A program made the translations under genes and the position numbers. Below, piece after piece: positions 1 through 5,190 of a stretch of 5,190 nucleotides of DNA. The notes under the pieces were generated by a model. The model did no database searches. It was not told where the DNA came from and saw only the letters and a program-made list of their open reading frames with translations. The stretch comes from Alphaproteobacteria bacterium. Its GTDB lineage: Bacteria > Pseudomonadota > Alphaproteobacteria > ATCC43930 > CGMCC-115725. The stretch spans positions 1-5,190 of the forward strand of contig JAGWIH010000177.1 of assembly GCA_028866355.1 (NCBI GenBank), given 5' to 3'. The first letter of the stretch is position 1; each line of letters begins with the position of its first letter.

Positions 1-28
1 CCAGGTCCTTGACGCGCTTGTCGATCAT
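1..28 (-). CDS. 5' end of a downstream gene, possibly 3-oxoacid CoA-transferase subunit A (partial)
   Basis: On the minus strand an ATG at 28-26 follows the TAG stop of the upstream gene (31-29) with no gap, and the frame stays open to the window edge. The nine visible codons read M-I-D-K-R-V-K-D-L. That opening resembles the usual start of 3-oxoacid (succinyl-CoA:acetoacetate type) CoA-transferase alpha subunits, which commonly begin M-I-D-K followed by a short helix. This resemblance comes from memory and rests on nine residues only. No strong Shine-Dalgarno sequence lies ahead of it, so translation is probably coupled to the preceding gene. A CoA-transferase would fit the context, because the upstream BKACE enzyme is expected to release acetoacetate. 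It could instead be any other gene that happens to start this way. That a gene starts here is more secure than its identity. Confidence 0.45.
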
Positions 29-964
29 CTAGAAAGCGACCCGATCGCCGCCCTTGAGCGCCAGCATCTCGCGCGCCTCCTTGGGCGTGGCGATTTCGAG
101 TGACAGGTTCTCGAGAATGGCGCGAATGCGTTTCACTTGATCGGCATTGCTTTTGGCAAGCTGGCCTTTGCCGATATAAAGCGAATCCTCGAGCCCGACG
201 CGCACGTTGCCGCCCATGATCGCGCCCATCGTGATGAGCGGCAGCTGGTGCCGACCTGCGGCCAGGATCGACCAGTAATAATCGTCGCCGAATAGCTTGT
301 CGGCGATGCGCTTGGCATGCGCGACATTTTCAGGATCGGCGCCGACGCCGCCGAGGATGCCGAAGATGGTCTGGACGAACAGCGGCGGCTTCACCAGCTT
401 GCGGTCGAGGAAGTGCGCCAGCGTGTAGAGATGGCCGATGTCGTAGCATTCGAACTCGAACCGCGTGCCGTGGCCTTCGCCGAGGTCCTTCAGGATGCGC
501 TCGATATCCTTGAAGGTGTTCTTGAAGATGAAGTCGCGCGTCATCTCCAGGTATTTGGGCTCCCACTCGTACTTGAATTCCTTGTAGCGGTTTAGCATCG
601 GGTAGAGCCCGAAATTCATCGAGCCCATGTTGAGCGAGCACATCTCGGGTGAGGCCTTGAGCGGCGCCGCCAGCCGCTCGTCCACCGTCATGTTGTGGCC
701 GCCGCCGGTGGTGATGTTCACCACCGCGTCGCAGGCCTGCTTGATGCGCGGCAGGAACTGCATGAACACCGCCGGATCGGGCGTCGGCCGTCCATCCTTG
801 GGATCGCGCGCATGCAGGTGAAGGATGGCCGCGCCGGCTTCGGCCGCGCCGATCGCCTGCTCGGCAACCTGATCCGGCGTCAACGGCAGATGCGGGCTCA
901 TCGTCGGGGTGTGGATCGACCCCGTCACCGCGCACGTAATGACGACCTTGCCGCGCTTTGCCAT
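29..964 (-). CDS. Beta-keto acid cleavage enzyme (BKACE/Kce family, DUF849), substrate unknown
   Basis: This 311-residue protein has the full family length. BKACE enzymes are Zn-dependent TIM-barrel proteins that condense a beta-keto acid with acetyl-CoA and give acetoacetate plus a new CoA ester. The expected signatures are visible in order: an N-terminal TCAVTGS strand (residues 10-16), HLHARD (49-54) with zinc ligands His49 and His51, NITTGGG (83-89), SLNMGSMNFG (110-119), a QTIFGILGGVGADP stretch (198-211) and GGNVRVGLEDS (251-261), where Glu259 is the expected third zinc ligand and Arg255/Asp260 are expected catalytic or binding residues. Compared from memory with characterised Kce, the amine-binding Glu of the N-terminal loop is replaced by Ile17, so 3-keto-5-aminohexanoate is unlikely to be the substrate. 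The start at 964 is chosen because it has an upstream GGGAGGGG and matches the family N-terminus. A longer in-frame start at 1246 would add 94 Arg-rich residues overlapping phaZ. It lies 32 bp after phaZ, probably in the same operon. Confidence 0.93.
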   Translation of the reverse strand: MAKRGKVVITCAVTGSIHTPTMSPHLPLTPDQVAEQAIGAAEAGAAILHLHARDPKDGRPTPDPAVFMQFLPRIKQACDAVVNITTGGGHNMTVDERLAAPLKASPEMCSLNMGSMNFGLYPMLNRYKEFKYEWEPKYLEMTRDFIFKNTFKDIERILKDLGEGHGTRFEFECYDIGHLYTLAHFLDRKLVKPPLFVQTIFGILGGVGADPENVAHAKRIADKLFGDDYYWSILAAGRHQLPLITMGAIMGGNVRVGLEDSLYIGKGQLAKSNADQVKRIRAILENLSLEIATPKEAREMLALKGGDRVAF

Positions 965-966
965 CG

Positions 967-974
967 CCCCTCCC
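967..974 (-). promoter_or_regulatory. Ribosome binding site that fixes the BKACE start
   Basis: Read on the minus strand the bases are GGGAGGGG. The core GGAGG ends four bases before the ATG at 964-962. It sits in the 32-bp gap after the phaZ stop codon and is the best purine-rich stretch near any start of this frame, which supports the 311-residue form over longer in-frame versions. The spacing is slightly short. Confidence 0.6.
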
Positions 975-996
975 GTTCCGACCGCGCTCGTTGCGG

Positions 997-2217
997 TCAC
1001 CCGTGGGCGAGAATGAACTCCCGCACCTTCGGGTAGATTTCCGTGCGCCAGCGCCGGCCGTTGAACACGCCGTAATGGCCGACTTCGGCCTGAACATGGC
1101 GCGCCTTTTTGCCGGCTTTGAGCCCGGTGAGCAGCGCGTGCGCTGCCGCCGTCTGGCCGACGGAGCAAATGTCGTCGTTCTCGCCCTCGACGGTCAAGAG
1201 CGCGGTGCGCGCGATTGCCGCCGGCTCGACGCGCTGTCCGCGCCACGCGAAGGTGCCCGTCGGCAAAGCGTGGTCCTGGAACACGCGCTGCACCGTTTGC
1301 AGGTAATAGTCGGCGGGCAGATCCATCACCGACATGTATTCATCGTAGAATTTGCGTGTCGCCGCCGCGCTCTCGCCATCGCCGCGCACCAGATGATTGA
1401 ACAAATCGACGTGCGCCGTGACGTGGCGGTCGAGATTCATCGTCATGAAGCCGGCAAGCTGCAGGAAGCCAGGATAGACGCGTCGGAACGCGCCGGCATA
1501 GCGCGCCGGTACGGCGGCGATGACGTTCTTCTCGAACCACGACAGCGACCGCGTGGTGGCGAGCACGTTGACCGCCGTCGGATTGACGCGCGTGTCGATT
1601 GGGCCGCCCATCAACGTCATGCTGTCCGGCTGGGCGCGATCGCCGCCGGCGGCCAGCAGCGCCACCGCCGCGAGCACCGGCACGGCCGGCTGACACACCG
1701 CGATGACGTGCAGGTCGGGACCGAGTTCGCGCAAATACGACAGCATCAGCGCGATGTGATCGTCGAGGCTGAATTGCCCGTAAAGCATCGGCACGTTGCG
1801 GGCGTTGATCCAATCGGTGACGTAGACGTCGAAATCCGGCAGCAAGGTCTCGATCGTGCCGCGCAGCAGCGTCGCGAAGTGGCCAGATAGCGGCGCCACG
1901 ACGAGCACGCGCGGCTGAACCGCGGCGATGCCCTCCTTCCGGAAATGCCGCAACGTGCAGAACGGGTGGCAGGAAGCGACCTCTTCGTACACCGGCAGCA
2001 CGCGACGGCCGACGGCGACCGATTTGATGCCGAAGGGCGGCCGCTCGTGCCACATGCCGGCCCGTGCCACCATCTCGCAAGCGGCGGCGGCGGCGCGCAT
2101 CATTGGGTGGTGGGCGACGATGGGCCAGGGCTGGTTGAGAACGCCCTGGGCGGTTTGGGCCAGCATCCGAATGGGCGCAAAGGCGTCGCGGTGCGCCTGG
2201 TAGGCCTCGTACAGCAT
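997..2217 (-). CDS. phaZ: Intracellular poly(3-hydroxybutyrate) depolymerase PhaZ
   Basis: The 406-residue product matches the intracellular PHB depolymerase family, usually about 400-420 residues. These cytoplasmic alpha/beta-hydrolases attack native amorphous PHB granules and release 3-hydroxybutyrate oligomers or monomer. The family uses a Cys nucleophile rather than a lipase-box Ser, and here it is Cys175 in VCQPAVP (174-180). The other expected triad members are an Asp in GENDDI (Asp348 or Asp349) and His381 in VGHYGVFNG (379-387). Other recognisable blocks are the opening MLYEAYQAHRD, VAPLSGHFATLLRGT (107-121), VYVTDWINARNVP (131-143), LMGGPIDTRVNPT (202-214) and FMTMNLDRH (257-265). 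No signal peptide is seen, as expected for the intracellular type. The start at 2217 matches the family N-terminus and has a good GGAGAGG seven bases upstream. Residues Cys351-Ser352 stand where I would expect Ser-Gly after the Asp motif, a minor oddity. It heads a minus-strand operon and is divergent from the kinase gene. Confidence 0.95.
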   Translation of the reverse strand: MLYEAYQAHRDAFAPIRMLAQTAQGVLNQPWPIVAHHPMMRAAAAACEMVARAGMWHERPPFGIKSVAVGRRVLPVYEEVASCHPFCTLRHFRKEGIAAVQPRVLVVAPLSGHFATLLRGTIETLLPDFDVYVTDWINARNVPMLYGQFSLDDHIALMLSYLRELGPDLHVIAVCQPAVPVLAAVALLAAGGDRAQPDSMTLMGGPIDTRVNPTAVNVLATTRSLSWFEKNVIAAVPARYAGAFRRVYPGFLQLAGFMTMNLDRHVTAHVDLFNHLVRGDGESAAATRKFYDEYMSVMDLPADYYLQTVQRVFQDHALPTGTFAWRGQRVEPAAIARTALLTVEGENDDICSVGQTAAAHALLTGLKAGKKARHVQAEVGHYGVFNGRRWRTEIYPKVREFILAHG

Positions 2218-2224
2218 CGCCCTG

Positions 2225-2234
2225 CCTCTCCCCC
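2225..2234 (-). promoter_or_regulatory. phaZ ribosome binding site
   Basis: On the minus strand this reads GGGGGAGAGG, ending seven bases before the phaZ ATG at 2217-2215. The position and purine content suit a Shine-Dalgarno site and support the 406-residue start. Confidence 0.6.
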
Positions 2235-2270
2235 GAAGATTAACCGAAAATCAAGGCTGGGCGCCCTTTA

Positions 2271-2287
2271 CGCCGCCTTGCCGGCGG
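2271..2287. repeat. GC-rich hairpin in the predicted phaZ leader
   Basis: The bases CGCCG (2271-2275) and CGGCG (2282-2286) can pair across a six-base loop; a shifted pairing of CCGCC (2273-2277) with GGCGG (2283-2287) is equally good. It would lie about 10-25 bases inside the phaZ transcript if the candidate promoter is right. It is not a normal terminator: the run of five A residues follows it on the plus strand, so on the minus strand the U-run would come before the stem. The stem is short and could be chance in GC-rich DNA. Confidence 0.3.
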
Positions 2288-2304
2288 AAAAATCGATCAT
2301 GTTC

Positions 2305-2333
2305 GGTGTAATCGGCGCTGTTCCGAGGGTCAA
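2305..2333 (-). promoter_or_regulatory. Candidate sigma70-type promoter for phaZ
   Basis: On the minus strand TTGACC (2333-2328) matches five of six -35 consensus bases. Seventeen bases later TACACC (2310-2305) matches three of six -10 bases. The spacing is ideal. Transcription would start near 2298, giving a leader of about 80 bases before the phaZ ATG. The -10 is weak, and alphaproteobacterial promoters often differ from the E. coli consensus, so this is a prediction only. Confidence 0.4.
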
Positions 2334-2353
2334 GCAAACTTACCTAACCCGCT

Positions 2354-2374
2354 CACGAATCGGGGCAATTCATG
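2354..2374. promoter_or_regulatory. Imperfect inverted repeat, possible operator
   Basis: CACGAAT (2354-2360) and ATTCATG (2368-2374) form an inverted repeat that matches at six of seven positions across a seven-base spacer. The 21-bp size suits a dimeric DNA-binding protein. It lies 53 bp before the kinase ATG and just upstream of the candidate phaZ -35 box, so a bound protein could act on either gene. No regulator can be named, and a match of this size may arise by chance. Confidence 0.25.
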
Positions 2375-2427
2375 GCTCATTAACGCCCGTAATCCATTAT
2401 TAGCCGTTTCCAGATTCAAGCGACGAG

Positions 2428-5190
2428 ATGCCTGCTATGCCCATCGCGCAGAAGCAAATCGCTGCGGATAACGAATCGACTGCCCACGCGGATGCTGCCG
2501 CGCGTTTGGCAACGGCCGAGGCGCGCGTCGCATCGACCGAAGCCAAGCTGCTCGATGCCGAGGAGATGCTGCGCGATTCGTTGCAGAGCTCCTTGTCGTG
2601 GCTTTGGGAATCTGACGAGCGGTTGTGCTTTACCCGAATCATCGGCTCGATCGAACAGATCCTCGGAACGCCGGCTGACAGCTTGATCGGCAGTAGCGTC
2701 GAGGATTTCAGCCGCTCGCCGAGCGACCCGCAGGTTCAGATTCATTTCGCGACGATCAAGGCGCACAAGCCCTATCGCGACGTCGTTACGTCGATCAGCA
2801 CGCGCAAAGGCGTGCGCTGGATCAAGACAAGCGGCAAGCCCCTGTTCGACGTGGAAGGCAAGTTCCTTGGCTATCGCGGCATAGCCAGCGACGTCACCGC
2901 CCAAGTCGAGACCGAACACCGCGCCGCAGCGGCGCACCGGCGCTTCATGGAAGCGATCGAGACGGTGCCGGCGAGCCTGATGTTGTGCGATCGCGACGAT
3001 CGCATCGTGTTCTGCAACAGCGCGACCCAGCGCTACTTCCCCACCTCATCGCATCTGCTGATCCCCGGCACCAAATACGAGGAACTGCTGCGCGAGCACG
3101 CCGCCACATACGTCGAGGGCATCGGCGACAATTTCGAGGCGTGGATTGCCGAGCGGATGAAGCAACACCTCTCCGGCAACACCAACATCACCCGCACCTA
3201 TAAGGACGGCCGTTGGACGCAGATCATCGAACGCCGCACCTCGGAAGGCGGAATCATCGGTGTTCGCACCGACATCACCGAGCTGAAGAAGCACGAAAAG
3301 GAAAGTGAGACCGCGCAGGCCCTGCTCAAGGACGCGATCGAGGTCATGCCGGCATCGCTTATTCTCTACGACCGCGACGAGAAGATCCTGCTCCGCAACG
3401 AAAACGCGGCGAAATTCTTCCCCGAGGTCGTCGAACTTCTCGTGCCCGGAATCAAGCTCGAGGATTTGACCCGCGCACGTTACCGCCGCCTTCATCCGCA
3501 TGCCTCGGACGCCGAGACGGAGCGGGCGGTGCAAAAGCGGCTCCAGCAATTCCGTAGCCCCGGCGTTATACCGCCCGATCAGCTTCCCGACGGACGCTGG
3601 ACGCAGGCTATCGAGCGACACACCTCCGACGGCGGCACCGTGTGCATGCGCATCGACATCACCGAGCTCAAGCAGCGCGAGATGGAGCTTGAGACCCTGG
3701 GCGAGACCTTGCGCAAAAACCAGGACCACCTGCAACAGGCGCAACGCACGTCAGGCACGGGCAGCGTCGAACGCAATCTCCAGACCGGCGACGTTAAATG
3801 GTCGGAGGAATGCAACCGGATGTTCGGTCGCGATCCGAACTTACCGGCACCCAAGCGCGATGAGTTCCTTGATCTCGTCCATCCCGACGACCGGGCGATG
3901 TACGAAGCGTCGATGATCGCTTCCGAAAGCGGCAAAAATCCCGCGCCCATCAAATTCCGGGCGCTTCACGGCGATGGCACCGTCCTGTGGTTCCACTGCG
4001 AAACCTCGCTGGTCAAGGACGCCGACGGCAAGCCGTGGAAACGCGTCGCCACGTATCGCGATATCACCGAGGAGCATAAAGCGCGGGAAGCCCTCAACGC
4101 GCTCACCGACAAGCTGCGGCGGAGCCAGGAATACCTGTCGCAGGCGCAGCGCCTCGCCCGCATGGGCAGCGATTTTCGCGATCTGCGTTCGGACACTGCC
4201 GAGTGGTCCGATACGAGCTACGAGATTTTCGGCGTCGACAAGGCGACGTTCCAGCCGACGACCGAGAATTTCCTTAAGCTGGTTCATCCCGACGACCACG
4301 CCACGGTCGCGCGCACGCGCGGCGAAATCGCGGCCGGCAAGAACCCGGAACCGTTCGAATACCGCATCATCCGGCCGAATGGTGAGTTGCGGCACATCTA
4401 TCGCGAAGTCGTGGTCGAGTTCGACGCCAATAACAAGCCGCTCTATATGATCGGCACCATCCGCGACGTTACCGAAAAGAAGGCGCAAGAAGAGGCCCTG
4501 CGACAGAAGAGCCAAGAGGTCGAGGAACGCAACAAAGAGTTGCAGCGTTCGAACTCCGAACTCGAGCAATTCGCCTATGTCGCCTCGCACGATTTGCAGG
4601 AGCCGTTGCGCATGGTGGCGAGCTATTGCCAGTTGCTGCAACGCCGTTACAACGAAAAACTCGACAAGGACGCCAACGAATTCATCGGGTTCGCCGTTGA
4701 GGGCGCGAATCGGATGCAGCGCCTGATCAACGATCTTCTCTCCTATTCCCGCATCGGCCGCAAAGGCGGCGATCCGGCGCCTTTCGAATTCGCCGACGCG
4801 GTGGCCGGCGCGCTCGCCAACCTCAAGGCGGCGATTTCGGACAGCGGTGCCATCGTCAACGTCGGCACTCTACCGCGCGTCGTCGGCGTTCGCATGCAAC
4901 TGACCCAGCTCATGCAAAACCTGGTCGGCAATGCGATTAAATTCCATCGCGAGGGCGTGACGCCGACGATCAGCGTTTCGGCTACGACCGAAGGCGCCAT
5001 GTCCCACATCGTCGTCGAGGACAATGGCATTGGCATCGAGCCGCAATATCTCGACCGCGTGTTCCTGATCTTCCAGCGTCTGCACGAGCGCAACAAATAT
5101 CCCGGGACCGGCATCGGTCTCGCGATCGCCAAGAAAGTCATCGAATACCACGGTGGCCGCATCTGGATCGAATCGACGCCGGGCCAGGGC
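2428..5190 (+). CDS. Soluble multi-PAS sensor histidine kinase (3' end beyond window)
   Basis: The frame is open for 921 codons and has no stop before the right edge. ATG 2428 is the first start after an in-frame TAG (2401-2403); ATG 2437 is an alternative, and neither has a strong ribosome binding site. The order is an Ala-rich helix (about 18-50), PAS1 (51-157), PAS2 (171-286) and PAS3 (298-413) of PAS_7 type, PAS4 (433-548) and PAS5 (568-683) of PAS_3 type with HPDD motifs (485-488, 620-623), and a coiled coil (684-714). The HisKA domain carries VASHDLQEPLR (718-728) with phospho-acceptor His721. HATPase_c shows the N box with Asn831 and Asn835, the G1 box DNGIG (865-869), the F box around Phe879-Phe882 and the G2 box GTGIGL (893-898). 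Only about 10-20 residues should be missing. There is no membrane segment or signal peptide, so it should sense in the cytoplasm. I see no LOV cysteine motif and no obvious FixL heme-PAS signature, so the ligand is unknown. The HisKA/HATPase pair resembles phytochrome-like kinases, which often act on stand-alone receiver proteins. Confidence 0.93.
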   Translation, partial: MPAMPIAQKQIAADNESTAHADAAARLATAEARVASTEAKLLDAEEMLRDSLQSSLSWLWESDERLCFTRIIGSIEQILGTPADSLIGSSVEDFSRSPSDPQVQIHFATIKAHKPYRDVVTSISTRKGVRWIKTSGKPLFDVEGKFLGYRGIASDVTAQVETEHRAAAAHRRFMEAIETVPASLMLCDRDDRIVFCNSATQRYFPTSSHLLIPGTKYEELLREHAATYVEGIGDNFEAWIAERMKQHLSGNTNITRTYKDGRWTQIIERRTSEGGIIGVRTDITELKKHEKESETAQALLKDAIEVMPASLILYDRDEKILLRNENAAKFFPEVVELLVPGIKLEDLTRARYRRLHPHASDAETERAVQKRLQQFRSPGVIPPDQLPDGRWTQAIERHTSDGGTVCMRIDITELKQREMELETLGETLRKNQDHLQQAQRTSGTGSVERNLQTGDVKWSEECNRMFGRDPNLPAPKRDEFLDLVHPDDRAMYEASMIASESGKNPAPIKFRALHGDGTVLWFHCETSLVKDADGKPWKRVATYRDITEEHKAREALNALTDKLRRSQEYLSQAQRLARMGSDFRDLRSDTAEWSDTSYEIFGVDKATFQPTTENFLKLVHPDDHATVARTRGEIAAGKNPEPFEYRIIRPNGELRHIYREVVVEFDANNKPLYMIGTIRDVTEKKAQEEALRQKSQEVEERNKELQRSNSELEQFAYVASHDLQEPLRMVASYCQLLQRRYNEKLDKDANEFIGFAVEGANRMQRLINDLLSYSRIGRKGGDPAPFEFADAVAGALANLKAAISDSGAIVNVGTLPRVVGVRMQLTQLMQNLVGNAIKFHREGVTPTISVSATTEGAMSHIVVEDNGIGIEPQYLDRVFLIFQRLHERNKYPGTGIGLAIAKKVIEYHGGRIWIESTPGQG
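2938..3699 (+). repeat. Tandem duplication of PAS modules 2 and 3 in the kinase
   Basis: Two successive units of about 127 codons (2938-3318 and 3319-3699) encode clearly related PAS_7-like modules. Their openings share AIE, PASL, DRD and a final FP, with 15 of 30 residues identical (176-205 against 303-332). Their ends share GRWTQ, then IER, then DITELK, with 21 of 32 residues identical (261-292 against 389-420). The middle parts have diverged much more. This points to an in-gene duplication followed by drift of the presumed ligand pocket. Confidence 0.75.
3724..4533 (+). repeat. Tandem duplication of PAS modules 4 and 5 in the kinase
   Basis: Two units of 135 codons (3724-4128 and 4129-4533) encode PAS_3-like modules with matching landmarks at exactly 135-residue spacing: QAQR at 437-440 and 572-575, LVHPDD at 483-488 and 618-623, and a final RDITE/RDVTE at 544-548 and 679-683. 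The motif order and spacing are kept, although side chains between them differ. PAS4 and PAS5 resemble each other more than they resemble PAS2 or PAS3. Confidence 0.65.

Larger units (their letters stand above)
2218..2427. promoter_or_regulatory. Divergent intergenic region between phaZ and the sensor kinase gene
   Basis: These 210 bp carry no convincing ORF and must hold the start signals of both flanking genes, unless the kinase is transcribed from further away. The stretch is clearly more AT-rich near 2335-2420 than the coding DNA on each side. It contains a candidate phaZ promoter, a GC-rich hairpin and an imperfect inverted repeat, listed separately. I could not pick a convincing plus-strand promoter for the kinase: AT-rich hexamers such as TAATCC (2390-2395) and CATTAT (2395-2400) lack a well-spaced -35 partner. 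Confidence 0.6.

Noticed and set aside
330..1097. 255-codon minus-strand ORF overlapping BKACE and the end of phaZ in another frame
   Set aside because: The translation is dominated by Arg, Gly and Ala with no recognisable motif, and it covers both real genes out of frame.
965..1246. Upstream in-frame extension of the BKACE gene, adding 94 residues on the minus strand
   Set aside because: The extra residues are Arg-rich and unlike the family, they overlap the 3' end of phaZ in another frame, and a good ribosome binding site lies directly before the ATG at 964.
958..1890. 310-codon plus-strand ORF opposite phaZ
   Set aside because: It lies antisense to a gene with clear family motifs. Its composition, rich in His, Arg and Gln, is typical of a shadow frame in GC-rich DNA.
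2271..2292. Possible intrinsic terminator in the intergenic region (GC stem next to five A residues)
   Set aside because: The A/U run is on the wrong side of the stem for either strand: A residues follow it on the plus strand, and on the minus strand the U-run precedes it.
2390..2399. Small palindrome TAATCCATTA before the kinase gene
   Set aside because: Two four-base AT-rich arms are too short to distinguish from chance.
3046..3744. 232-codon minus-strand ORF with an apparent internal repeat
   Set aside because: The repeat is the reverse-strand image of the PAS2/PAS3 duplication in the kinase, so it is not a separate repetitive protein.
3841..4641. 266-codon minus-strand ORF inside the kinase gene
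   Set aside because: It is antisense to well-conserved PAS and HisKA sequence and shows no family motif. Long antisense frames are common in GC-rich coding DNA.
4743..5162. 139-codon minus-strand ORF opposite the kinase HATPase domain
   Set aside because: The plus strand here encodes the intact N, G1, F and G2 boxes of the kinase, so this frame is a shadow.

Overview
The window looks like a chromosomal segment from a GC-rich alphaproteobacterium, possibly of the Hyphomicrobiales/Rhodospirillales type. I infer this from the GC-rich codon use, the intracellular-type PHB depolymerase and the PAS_7-style sensor kinase. No rRNA or other taxonomic marker is present, so the placement is a judgement. 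I see no mobile element, CRISPR array, tRNA or rRNA.

The left half (about 1-2217) is a minus-strand operon, read from right to left. It starts with an intracellular poly-3-hydroxybutyrate depolymerase (phaZ, 2217-997). After a 32-bp gap comes a beta-keto acid cleavage enzyme of the BKACE/DUF849 family (964-29). Directly abutting its stop codon is the ATG of a third gene that leaves the window after nine codons. Those codons, M-I-D-K-R-V-K-D-L, resemble the start of a 3-oxoacid CoA-transferase subunit A, but this is tentative. If correct, the operon would mobilise stored PHB, cleave a 3-keto acid with acetyl-CoA, and pass acetoacetate on as its CoA ester.

The middle (2218-2427) is a 210-bp divergent intergenic region. 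It holds a plausible sigma70-type promoter for phaZ, a GC-rich hairpin in the predicted phaZ leader, and an imperfect 7-7-7 inverted repeat close to the kinase gene.

The right half (2428-5190, plus strand) is one long open frame of 921 codons that is still open at the right edge. It encodes a soluble multi-PAS sensor histidine kinase with an Ala-rich helix, five PAS modules in an A-B-B'-C-C' order, a coiled coil, a phytochrome-like HisKA domain (His721) and a nearly complete HATPase_c domain. The two B and two C modules look like separate tandem duplications. The kinase is divergent from phaZ and could link a cytoplasmic signal to carbon-storage use, but nothing in the sequence proves that. 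I found no wholly new system; the most notable points are the gene partnership and the duplicated PAS architecture.
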